Positions 1 to 7,424 of a stretch of DNA of 43,818 nt are shown here, piece after piece. Location of the stretch: NCBI GenBank assembly GCA_028704435.1, contig JAQWFL010000021.1, positions 1 to 43,818 on the forward strand. The letters run 5' to 3'. The stretch's first letter is position 1. Each line of letters starts with the position of its first letter. The notes beneath the pieces were generated by a model, which was not told where the DNA came from, made no database searches, and saw nothing but the letters and a program-made list of their open reading frames with translations. Source of the DNA: Anaerostipes sp. Lineage in GTDB: Bacteria > Bacillota > Clostridia > Lachnospirales > Lachnospiraceae. A program made the translations under genes and the position numbers.

Positions 1-123
1 AAAGATTAGCCACAGCATGACACAATGCTGTAGAAAGAAGAATGTCGGAAAGCCGTGTGAGGGAAAACCTCATGCACGGTTTGATGAGGGGAAAGAGGGC
101 TTACGCCCTCTGACCTACTCTAC
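1..123 (+). mobile_element. Group II intron, 3' end (domains V and VI)
   Basis: Positions 51-82 fold as domain V. They begin with the catalytic AGC triad; the lower stem AGCCGTG pairs with CACGGTT, there is a TG bulge on the 3' side, and an upper stem TGAGG/CCTCA carries a GAAAA loop. Positions 95-110 form the domain VI hairpin GAGGGC-TTAC-GCCCTC, followed by the TGACCTACTCTAC tail typical of bacterial intron 3' ends. A hairpin at about 11-33 may be the base of domain IV. The exact 3' splice point is uncertain by a few bases (about 121-124). The reverse transcriptase/maturase would lie left of the window and is not seen. Confidence 0.85.
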
Positions 124-167
124 CATTATATAGCTTCTGTTGTGAAAAAAGTATAAACCAAAGGGTA

Positions 168-219
168 TTGACAAAACAGTTTTATAGTATTATATTTATA
201 TATGAGCAGATGTTCATAT
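168..219 (+). promoter_or_regulatory. Promoter and ArsR/SmtB-type operator of the metal ATPase gene
   Basis: TTGACA (168-173) is followed after 17 nt by TATATT (191-196). Immediately downstream, at 200-219, lies the inverted repeat ATATGAGCA-GA-TGTTCATAT, with one mismatch between arms. It matches the ATATGAACA-N2-TGTTCATAT pattern bound by CadC/CzrA/SmtB metal sensors. Its place over the likely transcription start fits repression relieved by Zn, Cd or Pb. No ArsR-family gene is in the window, so the sensor must be encoded elsewhere. Confidence 0.75.
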
Positions 220-244
220 GTTAAAAGAACTAGGAGGAAAAGAT

Positions 245-2788
245 ATGAAGGGACATAATCATAACCATGAACATGATCATCAACATGAACATGTTCATTT
301 AGATATACACCACCATGAACACGGAGAAGCATGTGGATGCGGATGTGACCACGAACACCACCATCATCATAGCGAGACACCATGTTGCGTGGGGTGTGGA
401 AACCACTTAGAAGACTGTATATGTGAGATTCCAGAGAATCAATTAAAAAAAGAAATTTTTATTTTAGAGGATTTGGGATGTGCCAATTGTGCAGCTAAGA
501 TGGAAAGCAAGATTAAAGATTTGCCTGCAATTAAAAGTGCAAGTATTACCTTTGCAACCAAGCAGCTTCGAGTGACTTGTAAGGACCCACAAGCTTTGCT
601 TCCAGTATTTCAAAGAATCTGTGAAGGAATTGAATCAGATGTGAGGGTAGTTCCTAGAACCAAGACGGCGGGAAAGGGAGAAGTTACGAAAGTCTATATT
701 ATGAAGAATGTGGATTGTGCCAATTGCGCAGCCAAGATGGAAACAAAGATTAATGAACTTCCTGAAGTGAGTCATGCAACCATTACCTTTGCAACCAAGC
801 AGCTTCGAGTGACTGGGAAGAATCCAGATGCTTTGATTTCTCAGATGGAAGAATTATGCTATCAAGTGGATGATGGAATTGAAATTATTCCAAGAGAGAC
901 AACAAAAAAAGAAGTTAAAAAAGAGAGTTTCTTTGCAAAGCATAAGGATATGATTCAAATTGTAATTGGAGCAGTTTTATTTGTTGGAGTTGAAGTTTAC
1001 AGCAAGGTAGCGGGACTAGAAGAATTTTCACTTCCCCTCATTGGACTTCTTGTAATTGCATATTTAGTTTTAGGTGGGGAAGTTGTATTTACTGCAATTA
1101 AAAATATAACAAAAGGACAGATATTTGATGAAAATTTCTTGATGTCAGTTGCAACCATTGGAGCATTTTGTATCAAAGAATATCCAGAAGCGGTTGGAGT
1201 TATGCTGTTTTTCAAAATAGGAGAATGGTTTGAACATATTGCAGTGGAGAAGAGTCGAAGCCAGATTATGGATGCGGTGGATTTACGTCCAGAAGTTGTG
1301 AATCTTGTAGACGGAGATGATATTAAAATTATTGATGCCAAAGAAGCAAGTGTAGGGGATATATTATTGGTTCGTCCGGGAGACAGAATTCCATTAGACG
1401 GAACTGTAATTGACGGAGAAAGTCGAATTGATACCTCGGCTGTCACAGGAGAGCCAGTTCCAGTAAAAGTTGAACAAGGAAGTGAAGTGATTTCAGGGTG
1501 TGTTAATACATCGGGATTATTAAAGATAAGAACAGAAAAAATATTAGAAGAATCTATGGTATCTCGTATTCTTGATTCTGTAGAAAACGCAGCGGCAAGT
1601 AAGCCAAAATTAGATGCATTTATTACAAGATTTGCAAGAATCTATACGCCGATTGTGGTTGCAGTAGCATTATTTACTGGGGTTGGAATTCCCCTTGTTA
1701 CAGGACAGGAATTTGGCCCATGGATTTATACTGCACTTACATTCCTAGTTATGTCATGCCCTTGTGCATTGGTTCTCAGTGTTCCACTTGCATTTTTCTG
1801 TGGAATCGGGGCAGGAAGTAAGAGAGGTATTTTGTTTAAGGGCGGAATTGTATTAGAAGCTCTCGCAAATGTAAAAGCTGTTGTTATGGATAAAACAGGT
1901 ACAATCACAGAAGGTAACTTTGTTGTGCAAAATGTGGTGACAAGTGATGGGAAAACAGTGGATGAAATATTAAAATTAGCAGCAAGATGTGAATTGACCT
2001 CAACCCATCCCATTGGAACAAGTATTGTAGAAGCAGCCAGTGAAAAAGGACTTGATATTATTCAGCCAGAAAAAGTGGAGGAGATTTCAGGAAAAGGAAT
2101 CAAAGCTCTAATTGATGGCAAGGAAGTTCTTTGTGGAAATGTTAAGCTTATGAATACTTTTGGAATTGATATTTCTACCTATAAAAATGCAGGGGTAGGG
2201 TCTGAAGTTTTAGTGGCGGTAGATGGAATTTATGAAGGAAATATTGTAATTTCTGATACCATGAAGGAAGAAGCACCATATGCTATTGAAAAGATTTCAA
2301 AGCAGGGAATTGTCACTGCAATGTTAACAGGTGACAGTGATGAAAGCGCCAGAGCTATGGCAAAAAAAGCTGGAGTAGCTGAAGTTCACGCAAAACTAAT
2401 GCCACAAGAAAAATTAAGTGAAGTACAACATATGAGAGATTCTTATGGTCAGGTTATGTTTGTTGGAGATGGAATTAACGATGCACCAGTTCTTGCAGGA
2501 GCCGATGTTGGAGCAGCCATGGGAAGTGGTGCAGATGCAGCTATAGAGGCGGCAGGTGTTGTGTTTATGAATTCAAATATGGATGCCATTCCAGGTGCAT
2601 TAGATATTGCAAAGGCAACAGTAAGAATTGCAAGGCAGAATGTAATCGGAGCGTTGGCAATTAAGATTGCAGTTATGATTCTTGGACTAAGTGGTATTTA
2701 TGCAAATATGTGGCTGGCTGTATTCGCCGATACAGGAGTTGCATTTTTATGTATTCTTAATTCCATTCGAATTTTATATCGTAAATAG
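245..2788 (+). CDS. zntA: Zn2+/Cd2+/Pb2+-translocating P-type ATPase
   Basis: Membrane pump exporting divalent soft metals. The start at 245 is chosen because AGGAGG lies 7 nt upstream; an in-frame ATG at 218 sits inside the operator. The 847-residue protein opens with a metal-binding tail (18 His in residues 1-42, then several Cys), followed by two heavy-metal-associated domains (C79-x2-C82 and C158-x2-C161). The P1B core has the CPC membrane motif (505-507), phosphorylation site DKTGT (D549), HP motif (588-589) and GDGIND hinge (741-746). The last helices carry N-x7-K and DTG, the signature of the Zn/Cd/Pb subgroup rather than Cu. It is monocistronic, ending in a terminator. The symbol follows function; cadA is an equal choice. 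Confidence 0.93.
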   Translation: MKGHNHNHEHDHQHEHVHLDIHHHEHGEACGCGCDHEHHHHHSETPCCVGCGNHLEDCICEIPENQLKKEIFILEDLGCANCAAKMESKIKDLPAIKSASITFATKQLRVTCKDPQALLPVFQRICEGIESDVRVVPRTKTAGKGEVTKVYIMKNVDCANCAAKMETKINELPEVSHATITFATKQLRVTGKNPDALISQMEELCYQVDDGIEIIPRETTKKEVKKESFFAKHKDMIQIVIGAVLFVGVEVYSKVAGLEEFSLPLIGLLVIAYLVLGGEVVFTAIKNITKGQIFDENFLMSVATIGAFCIKEYPEAVGVMLFFKIGEWFEHIAVEKSRSQIMDAVDLRPEVVNLVDGDDIKIIDAKEASVGDILLVRPGDRIPLDGTVIDGESRIDTSAVTGEPVPVKVEQGSEVISGCVNTSGLLKIRTEKILEESMVSRILDSVENAAASKPKLDAFITRFARIYTPIVVAVALFTGVGIPLVTGQEFGPWIYTALTFLVMSCPCALVLSVPLAFFCGIGAGSKRGILFKGGIVLEALANVKAVVMDKTGTITEGNFVVQNVVTSDGKTVDEILKLAARCELTSTHPIGTSIVEAASEKGLDIIQPEKVEEISGKGIKALIDGKEVLCGNVKLMNTFGIDISTYKNAGVGSEVLVAVDGIYEGNIVISDTMKEEAPYAIEKISKQGIVTAMLTGDSDESARAMAKKAGVAEVHAKLMPQEKLSEVQHMRDSYGQVMFVGDGINDAPVLAGADVGAAMGSGADAAIEAAGVVFMNSNMDAIPGALDIAKATVRIARQNVIGALAIKIAVMILGLSGIYANMWLAVFADTGVAFLCILNSIRILYRK
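545..814 (+). repeat. Duplicated heavy-metal-associated domain with an identical 33-bp block
   Basis: The two metal-binding domains of the ATPase share an identical 33-bp stretch at 545-577 and 782-814, 237 bp (79 codons) apart. The segments around their CxxC motifs are also nearly identical. Even synonymous positions match in the block, which points to a recent duplication or to gene conversion between the two domains. Confidence 0.8.
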
Positions 2789-2805
2789 CAATAAAATCAA
2801 TTTCT

Positions 2806-2836
2806 AAAAGAGGCAGTGATTACTGCTTCTTTTTGT
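2806..2836 (+). terminator. Rho-independent terminator after the metal ATPase gene
   Basis: Stem AAGAGGCAGT (2808-2817) pairs with ACTGCTTCTT (2822-2831) across a GATT loop with one G-U pair, followed by a T run. Confidence 0.8.
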
Positions 2837-2881
2837 ATATAAAAAACTTCATTTCACATACTAATCCAAAAGGAGTTTAGT

Positions 2882-3484
2882 ATGCATTCATTATGGCAAG
2901 AAAAAATAAATTTTCCAGAGTATCCCACTTTAAAAAAAGATCAAGAAACAGATATCGTATATATTGGCGCAACATTACAAAATGCAGTGGAGGGTCATTT
3001 TGCAATGGAGCAGGGTCAAAAAGTGATTCTAATTGAGGAAAAATGTATTTCTCAAATGAAGGAGCTTGGAGGTATGGGGATTATAAAAGGGGAGACGAAG
3101 GAGGAAATCAAGGATTTGCATCGATTACAGGACTATATTGCAGGTAGAAATATTTTGTGTGATATGGAAGTGGAATCTGATTGTTGTATTTGGGTGCACC
3201 CAGTAAAGTTGTTCTTATATTTAACAAGAGATATGAAAGTATATGAGCATACAAAGGTTCAAAAAATAAAGAATGGAAAAATTGATGTTGGGAGTGCATA
3301 TATTAAGGCAGAAAAATGGGTAAAGGCAAAAAAGGAAACATCATTTTATATTCATGCATTTCAACGAGATACATTTCCTGAAATTAAGGGAAATTATCAG
3401 GTAATGAGAAGTTATAAAAACTGGTGGCTCATTGGAAATGATGTGGAATACTTGGATGGAGAGGATTATCACTGGAAAGTTTAA
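2882..3484 (+). CDS. Degenerate relative of DAO-type FAD-dependent oxidoreductases
   Basis: This 200-residue protein reads like a shrunken FAD-dependent amine/amino-acid oxidoreductase. The opening SLWQEKINFPEYP, the strand-turn ETDIVYIG near residue 23, the second strand KVILIEE and the later HPVKLFLYL and KVYEHTKV segments line up with the usual SLW...TDVLIIGGG...VLVE...HPLKFL...YEHT pattern of that family. The dinucleotide-binding glycines are gone: the loop reads GATLQNA where GGGxAG is expected. The length is roughly half or less of family members. The frame is open and AGGAG precedes the ATG, so it may be expressed. It probably does not bind FAD normally. It could be a decaying gene or a repurposed small protein. 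Confidence 0.55.
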   Translation: MHSLWQEKINFPEYPTLKKDQETDIVYIGATLQNAVEGHFAMEQGQKVILIEEKCISQMKELGGMGIIKGETKEEIKDLHRLQDYIAGRNILCDMEVESDCCIWVHPVKLFLYLTRDMKVYEHTKVQKIKNGKIDVGSAYIKAEKWVKAKKETSFYIHAFQRDTFPEIKGNYQVMRSYKNWWLIGNDVEYLDGEDYHWKV

Positions 3485-3528
3485 GGTGGCAGTGCTACAA
3501 TAAAGAAAAGAAAACTTAGGAGGATATT

Positions 3529-3978
3529 ATGAGTAAGATTGACGAAATTAGAAAAGAAATGATGCAGGCAATGAAGGCAAAAGATAAAGTGAGAAAAGAA
3601 TCACTTTCTATGGTGTTAAGCGCCCTTAAAAATGCTGCAATTGATAAAAGAGAAGATTTAACAGAAGCGGAAGAGAATGCAATTATTGCAAGAGAAATTA
3701 AGCAGACAAAAGAGACAAAGGATTCTTGTCCAGCAGATCGTACAGATATTATGGAAGAATGTGATGCCAGACTTGCGGTATTAAAGGAATTTGCACCAGA
3801 AGAGATGAGTGAAGAACAAATTAAGGCAGAGATTAAAGCAGTTTTAGAGGAATTAGGAATTGATGCCCCAACCGTGAAGAATAAAGGGCAGGTTATGAAG
3901 AATTTAATGCCTAGGGTCAAAGGAAAATCAGATGGTAAGCTTGTCAATCAATTAGTGTCTCAAGTGTTGGGAAATTAG
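3529..3978 (+). CDS. yqeY: GatB/YqeY domain protein
   Basis: A 149-residue protein of the YqeY family, which resembles the tail domain of the GatB amidotransferase subunit. The start follows an AGGAGG site (3517-3522). Family hallmarks are the N-terminal helix with KxKDKVRKESLSMVLSALK, the LKEFAPEEMSEEQI segment and the C-terminal GQVMKNLMPRVKGKSDGKLVNQLV helix-loop. The length is normal for the family. It is presumed to bind tRNA or tRNA-related partners in the cytoplasm, but the precise role is not known. The next gene follows after 9 nt, suggesting co-transcription. Confidence 0.92.
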   Translation: MSKIDEIRKEMMQAMKAKDKVRKESLSMVLSALKNAAIDKREDLTEAEENAIIAREIKQTKETKDSCPADRTDIMEECDARLAVLKEFAPEEMSEEQIKAEIKAVLEELGIDAPTVKNKGQVMKNLMPRVKGKSDGKLVNQLVSQVLGN

Positions 3979-3987
3979 GAGATTTAT

Positions 3988-4521
3988 ATGAAGAAAATAC
4001 TCGTTGTTGTAGATATGCAAAATGATTTTATAGATGGTACCTTAGGGACAAAAGAAGCACAAAGCATTGTTCCTAATGTATGTGATAGAATTCGTTCATT
4101 TTCAGGCGAGATTTATGGAACTTTAGATACCCATAAGGAAGATTATATGGAAACACAGGAAGGAAAAAATCTTCCTGTTGTTCACTGTATTGCTGGGGAA
4201 GAAGGATGGGCTTTAAACCAAGAGGTAATGGATGCTATTTTTGAAACAAAGGCAGAGGTATATGAATTTTGTCGTAAAGATACATTTGGTTCTAAAGATC
4301 TTGCAAAAATGTTAGAAGAAAAGTACCAAGGACAAGATTTGGAGATTACTTTCATTGGCCTTTGTACGGATATCTGTGTGATTTCCAATGCCATGTGTTT
4401 GAAGGCAGTGCTTCCAGAAGCGAAGCTGATTGTAGATGCAAGTTGTTGTGCAGGAGTAACACCAGAAAGTCATAACAATGCGTTAGAGGCTATGAAGGTG
4501 TGTCAAATTCAAGTAATTTAA
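3988..4521 (+). CDS. Nicotinamidase-like cysteine hydrolase (isochorismatase superfamily)
   Basis: A 177-residue single-domain hydrolase. The catalytic triad of the superfamily is visible as D9 (VVDMQNDF), K97 (CRKDTFG) and C130 (GLCTDICV). It also keeps D47-x-H49 (LDTH) and H66 (VVHC), the metal ligands of true nicotinamidases. This supports conversion of nicotinamide to nicotinate, a step in NAD salvage. A quinolinate synthase gene 1.1 kb downstream adds circumstantial support. Several related amidases share this fold, so the substrate is inferred. The start has a close GGAG site, and the gene lies 9 nt after yqeY. Confidence 0.75.
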   Translation: MKKILVVVDMQNDFIDGTLGTKEAQSIVPNVCDRIRSFSGEIYGTLDTHKEDYMETQEGKNLPVVHCIAGEEGWALNQEVMDAIFETKAEVYEFCRKDTFGSKDLAKMLEEKYQGQDLEITFIGLCTDICVISNAMCLKAVLPEAKLIVDASCCAGVTPESHNNALEAMKVCQIQVI

Positions 4522-4536
4522 AGAAAGATAAAAAGT

Positions 4537-5142
4537 ATGGGAAATAATAATTGTAAAGATGATAGGGCAGCGTTAATTGTCATTGATATGCAAAATGGAT
4601 TTCTAGAAGAGGAATCTTCTCTTTGTATTGCAATGGCAAAGGCTACAGTTCCAGCCTGCAGTCGTGTTATTCGTTTTGCCAGAGAAAAACAGATTCCAGT
4701 GTTTTTTGTAACCCGAATTTACAAAGAGGATGGAAGTGATGTAGAACATACAAGAAAAGAGAATTGGGAGGCTGGAGGAAAGCCGTTGACAAAGAGTAGC
4801 AAGGGACCTTTATCCATAGAGATGCCAGCTGAATTTACTGTCAACTCCAAAGATTTTTTTATTGTGAAACCTCGGTTTTCTGCTTTTTTTGCCACGGAAT
4901 TAGACTTGATACTTCGCAGGCTGGGAGTTCAAAAGATTTATCTTGCCGGAACTACGACGCCAAACTGCATTCGTACTACCTGCTATGATGGTATTTCTTT
5001 AGACTATGGTGTCACTGTAATTGAGGACTGTTGTTCTTCTAATACTCTTGAGATTCAGAGGGCAAATATGCTAGACATGAAAAATATCGGAGCCAAAATT
5101 ATAGATGCAGATAGTTTTTGTGGGGAAAGTGAGGAAGAGTGA
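4537..5142 (+). CDS. Isochorismatase-family cysteine hydrolase
   Basis: A 201-residue member of the same superfamily as the preceding gene but from a different branch. Triad residues are D17 (IVIDMQNGF), K111 (FIVKPRFSAF) and C144 (TTPNCIRTTCYDG). The stretch after C144 matches the NxCVxxTxxDA region of the larger, N-carbamoylsarcosine amidase-like group. It lacks the DxH and HC metal ligands of nicotinamidases, so that activity is unlikely. The substrate is unknown. The ribosome site is weak (AAAG), and the start lies 15 nt after the previous stop, so coupled translation is possible. Confidence 0.8.
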   Translation: MGNNNCKDDRAALIVIDMQNGFLEEESSLCIAMAKATVPACSRVIRFAREKQIPVFFVTRIYKEDGSDVEHTRKENWEAGGKPLTKSSKGPLSIEMPAEFTVNSKDFFIVKPRFSAFFATELDLILRRLGVQKIYLAGTTTPNCIRTTCYDGISLDYGVTVIEDCCSSNTLEIQRANMLDMKNIGAKIIDADSFCGESEEE

Positions 5143-5146
5143 AAAT

Positions 5147-5464
5147 ATGATTATTGAGGGGAATAAAAAAGAACTGGATGCAATGAAAGAATTTCATAAA
5201 GGAAATCGACAAGAAGGGCTGAAACTTCAAGAAGAATTTGCATCTGAATTTAGAGAAGAATATAAAGAAAAAGATCATTGTCCCTGTAAAAAAGCGTGTA
5301 GATATCATGGGAATTGTAAAGAGTGTGTTGCAATCCACCGGGCACATCAAGAACATGTTCCTAATTGTATGAGACCTGTAATTAATAAAAAAATAAAATT
5401 ACTGTCGGAACTTACAGAACATACAATAGCAAAAGAGATAGAGCCGCCAAATGAAATATTATGA
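5147..5464 (+). CDS. Small cysteine-rich protein, possible DUF6485-like metal-binding tail
   Basis: A 105-residue protein with a charged, helical N-terminal half (residues 1-45, rich in E and K) and a cysteine cluster: CPC-x3-C-x5-C-x2-CVAIHR, then PNC near residue 80. The HGNCKECVAIHR signature, repeated in many clostridial short proteins, looks like a zinc or iron-sulfur site. The start at 5147 is chosen over an ATG at 5105 because the latter lies inside the upstream gene; GAGGAAGAG precedes 5147. It overlaps no neighbour and begins 4 nt after the previous stop, so it is likely in the same transcript. Function unknown. Confidence 0.65.
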   Translation: MIIEGNKKELDAMKEFHKGNRQEGLKLQEEFASEFREEYKEKDHCPCKKACRYHGNCKECVAIHRAHQEHVPNCMRPVINKKIKLLSELTEHTIAKEIEPPNEIL

Positions 5465-5548
5465 GAAGAAATATGTGAAATTGGCTATATTCCAGTTAGA
5501 TAAATTTTAGAGACTATGGACTCTGCAATTTTAATATGAAATCCAATC

Positions 5549-5577
5549 TTGAATCCTAGTAAAATAATAGGTATACT
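5549..5577 (+). promoter_or_regulatory. Promoter of nadA
   Basis: TTGAAT (5549-5554) and TATACT (5572-5577) are separated by exactly 17 nt, 40 nt upstream of the nadA start. The rest of the 5465-5600 interval shows no gene or strong hairpin. Confidence 0.6.
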
Positions 5578-5616
5578 ATGGTATAACTGTTAAAATTATT
5601 TTTGGAGGAGTTTGGT

Positions 5617-6528
5617 ATGGAAAATGAATTAGTAAGAGAGATAACTAAGTGGAAAGAAAAAAGGGATGCTGTTATTTTGGCGCATTATTATGTTGATGGT
5701 GCAGTGCAGGAAATTGCGGATTATGTTGGTGATTCTTATTATTTGGCTAAAATTGCTACAGAGCTGAAAGAGCAAGTTATTATATTTTGTGGTGTTTCTT
5801 TTATGGGTGAGAGTGCCAAACTTTTAAACCCTAATAAAACAGTGATTATGGCAGATTCAAGTGCAGATTGTCCAATGGCACATATGATAGATAAAGAACG
5901 GATTCAAGAAGTTCGAAAGGAATATTCTGATGTGGCAGTGGTCTGTTATGTTAATTCCACAGCAGAGATAAAAGCATACTCTGACATATGTGTGACATCA
6001 TCAAATGCAGTCAAAGTAGTAAAGGCTATAGAGCAAAAGAATATATTTTTTATACCAGATAACAATTTGGGGAGATATGTTTCCAAGATGATTCCTGAAA
6101 AGAATTTTATTTTCCATGATGGGTTTTGTCATGTGCATAAAAGTATACATTTAGATAGGGTAATTGAAGCGAAACGAGTGAATCCAGAGGCAAAAGTTCT
6201 GGCACATCCAGAGTGTACAGAGGATGTGCTTAATATTGCAGATTATATAGGAAGTACCTCGGAAATTATAGCGTATGCCACGCAAAGTGAATGTGAGAAG
6301 TTTATCATTTGCACTGAAATGGGAGTTTTCTTTGAATTAATGAGGAAGAATCCAAACAAAAAATTCTATTCCGTTGGTCATCGACAGTTTTGTCCTAATA
6401 TGAAAAAAGTAACATTAGAAAAAGTATTGGGTGCGCTAAAAGAAATGGAACCAGAGGTTCTGGTAGATGAGAGCATTTCAAAAAAAGCAGTAATTCCATT
6501 ACAAAAAATGCTTGAACTTGCAAAGTAG
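5617..6528 (+). CDS. nadA: Quinolinate synthase
   Basis: A 303-residue NadA, which condenses iminoaspartate with dihydroxyacetone phosphate to quinolinate for de novo NAD synthesis. The three [4Fe-4S] ligands are present: C85 (SADCPMAH), C171 (GFCHVH) and C259 (FCPNMKK), at the spacing of the short, three-domain NadA type. The ILAHYY and GDSYYLAK substrate loops and VNSTAEIKA motif are also present. The start at 5617 follows GGAGGAG with 6 nt spacing; a TTG at 5602 is in frame but lies before that site. No nadB or nadC is adjacent, unlike the usual nadABC operon, so iminoaspartate must come from another locus. Confidence 0.95.
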   Translation: MENELVREITKWKEKRDAVILAHYYVDGAVQEIADYVGDSYYLAKIATELKEQVIIFCGVSFMGESAKLLNPNKTVIMADSSADCPMAHMIDKERIQEVRKEYSDVAVVCYVNSTAEIKAYSDICVTSSNAVKVVKAIEQKNIFFIPDNNLGRYVSKMIPEKNFIFHDGFCHVHKSIHLDRVIEAKRVNPEAKVLAHPECTEDVLNIADYIGSTSEIIAYATQSECEKFIICTEMGVFFELMRKNPNKKFYSVGHRQFCPNMKKVTLEKVLGALKEMEPEVLVDESISKKAVIPLQKMLELAK

Positions 6529-6581
6529 AAATTCTATACCTTTATTTGCACCAGTTCTCTTTCTTTTTGTCTTTTATAAAT

Positions 6582-6610
6582 TTGATTTTAAATTTGTAAG
6601 ATGTTATATT
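6582..6610 (+). promoter_or_regulatory. Promoter of the EFR1-type gene
   Basis: TTGATT (6582-6587) and TATATT (6605-6610) with 17 nt spacing, about 30 nt before the chosen start at 6640. This argues against a start at 6601, which falls inside the promoter. Confidence 0.5.
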
Positions 6611-6639
6611 CAATTCAAAGAGCGAAAGGAGAATATAAG

Positions 6640-7404
6640 ATGAGTACATATGAAATTACATTTAGCCCAACTGGTGGAACAAAAAAAGTGACAGAAATTA
6701 TTACTTCACAGTTTGACACGAAGACGGAGGAGATTAGTCTTTTACCCAGAAATACAGACTATAGCAAATATGCGTTTACACAAAATGATGTCTGTGTGAT
6801 TGCAGTACCATCTTTTGGGGGAAGAGTTCCTGAGACTGCAGTTGGACGAATTAAGCTTTTAAACGGAAATGGTGCAAAATCAGTTTTGGTTTGTGTATAT
6901 GGAAATCGTGCATATGAGGATACCTTGATGGAACTTAAGGATGCAGCAAGTGCAGCCGGATTTATCCCTGTGATGGCAGTCGCGGCAGTGGCAGAGCATT
7001 CTATTATGAGACAGTTTGCAGCAGGAAGACCAGATGATAATGACAAAGAAACCTTAGAGTCTTATGGAAAGAAAATCTGGGAGAAGATACAGTCAAAGGA
7101 AGAATTATCGGAAGTACATGTGCCAGGAAATAAGGATTACAGAGAATATGGTGGTGTTCCATTTAAGCCAAGTGCAGATAAAAAATGCAACTCTTGTGGG
7201 GTTTGTGCGAAAGAATGTCCAACGGGTGCAATTCCAATAAAAGAGCCGAAAAAGATAGACAAAGAAAAATGTATCTCCTGTATGCGTTGCATTACAGTCT
7301 GTCCACAAAAAGCAAGAGGATTGAATCAGATTGTTTTAAAAGGTGCGGCAGTGAAAATGGCTAAAGTATTTAAAGAAAGAAAAGAAAATGAATTCTTTGA
7401 ATAA
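6640..7404 (+). CDS. EFR1-family flavodoxin-ferredoxin fusion protein
   Basis: A 254-residue cytoplasmic redox protein. Residues 1-150 form a flavodoxin-like FMN domain; SPTGGTKKV near the N terminus is the phosphate-binding loop, and SFGGRVPETA is the second flavin loop. Residues 180-230 hold two [4Fe-4S] ferredoxin motifs, CNSCGVCAKECP and CISCMRCITVCP. This domain order defines the EFR1-type proteins common in anaerobic clostridia. They are thought to pass electrons between ferredoxin-like donors and unknown acceptors. The AAAGGAG site supports the start at 6640. The downstream EcsC gene starts 21 nt after the stop and is probably co-transcribed. Confidence 0.88.
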   Translation: MSTYEITFSPTGGTKKVTEIITSQFDTKTEEISLLPRNTDYSKYAFTQNDVCVIAVPSFGGRVPETAVGRIKLLNGNGAKSVLVCVYGNRAYEDTLMELKDAASAAGFIPVMAVAAVAEHSIMRQFAAGRPDDNDKETLESYGKKIWEKIQSKEELSEVHVPGNKDYREYGGVPFKPSADKKCNSCGVCAKECPTGAIPIKEPKKIDKEKCISCMRCITVCPQKARGLNQIVLKGAAVKMAKVFKERKENEFFE

Positions 7405-7424
7405 AAGCAGGGGAAGGAAGAACT

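Noticed and set aside
6601-6639. Earlier start for the EFR1-type protein
   Set aside because: The ATG at 6601 lies inside the promoter, and AAAGGAG precedes the ATG at 6640, where the family alignment begins.
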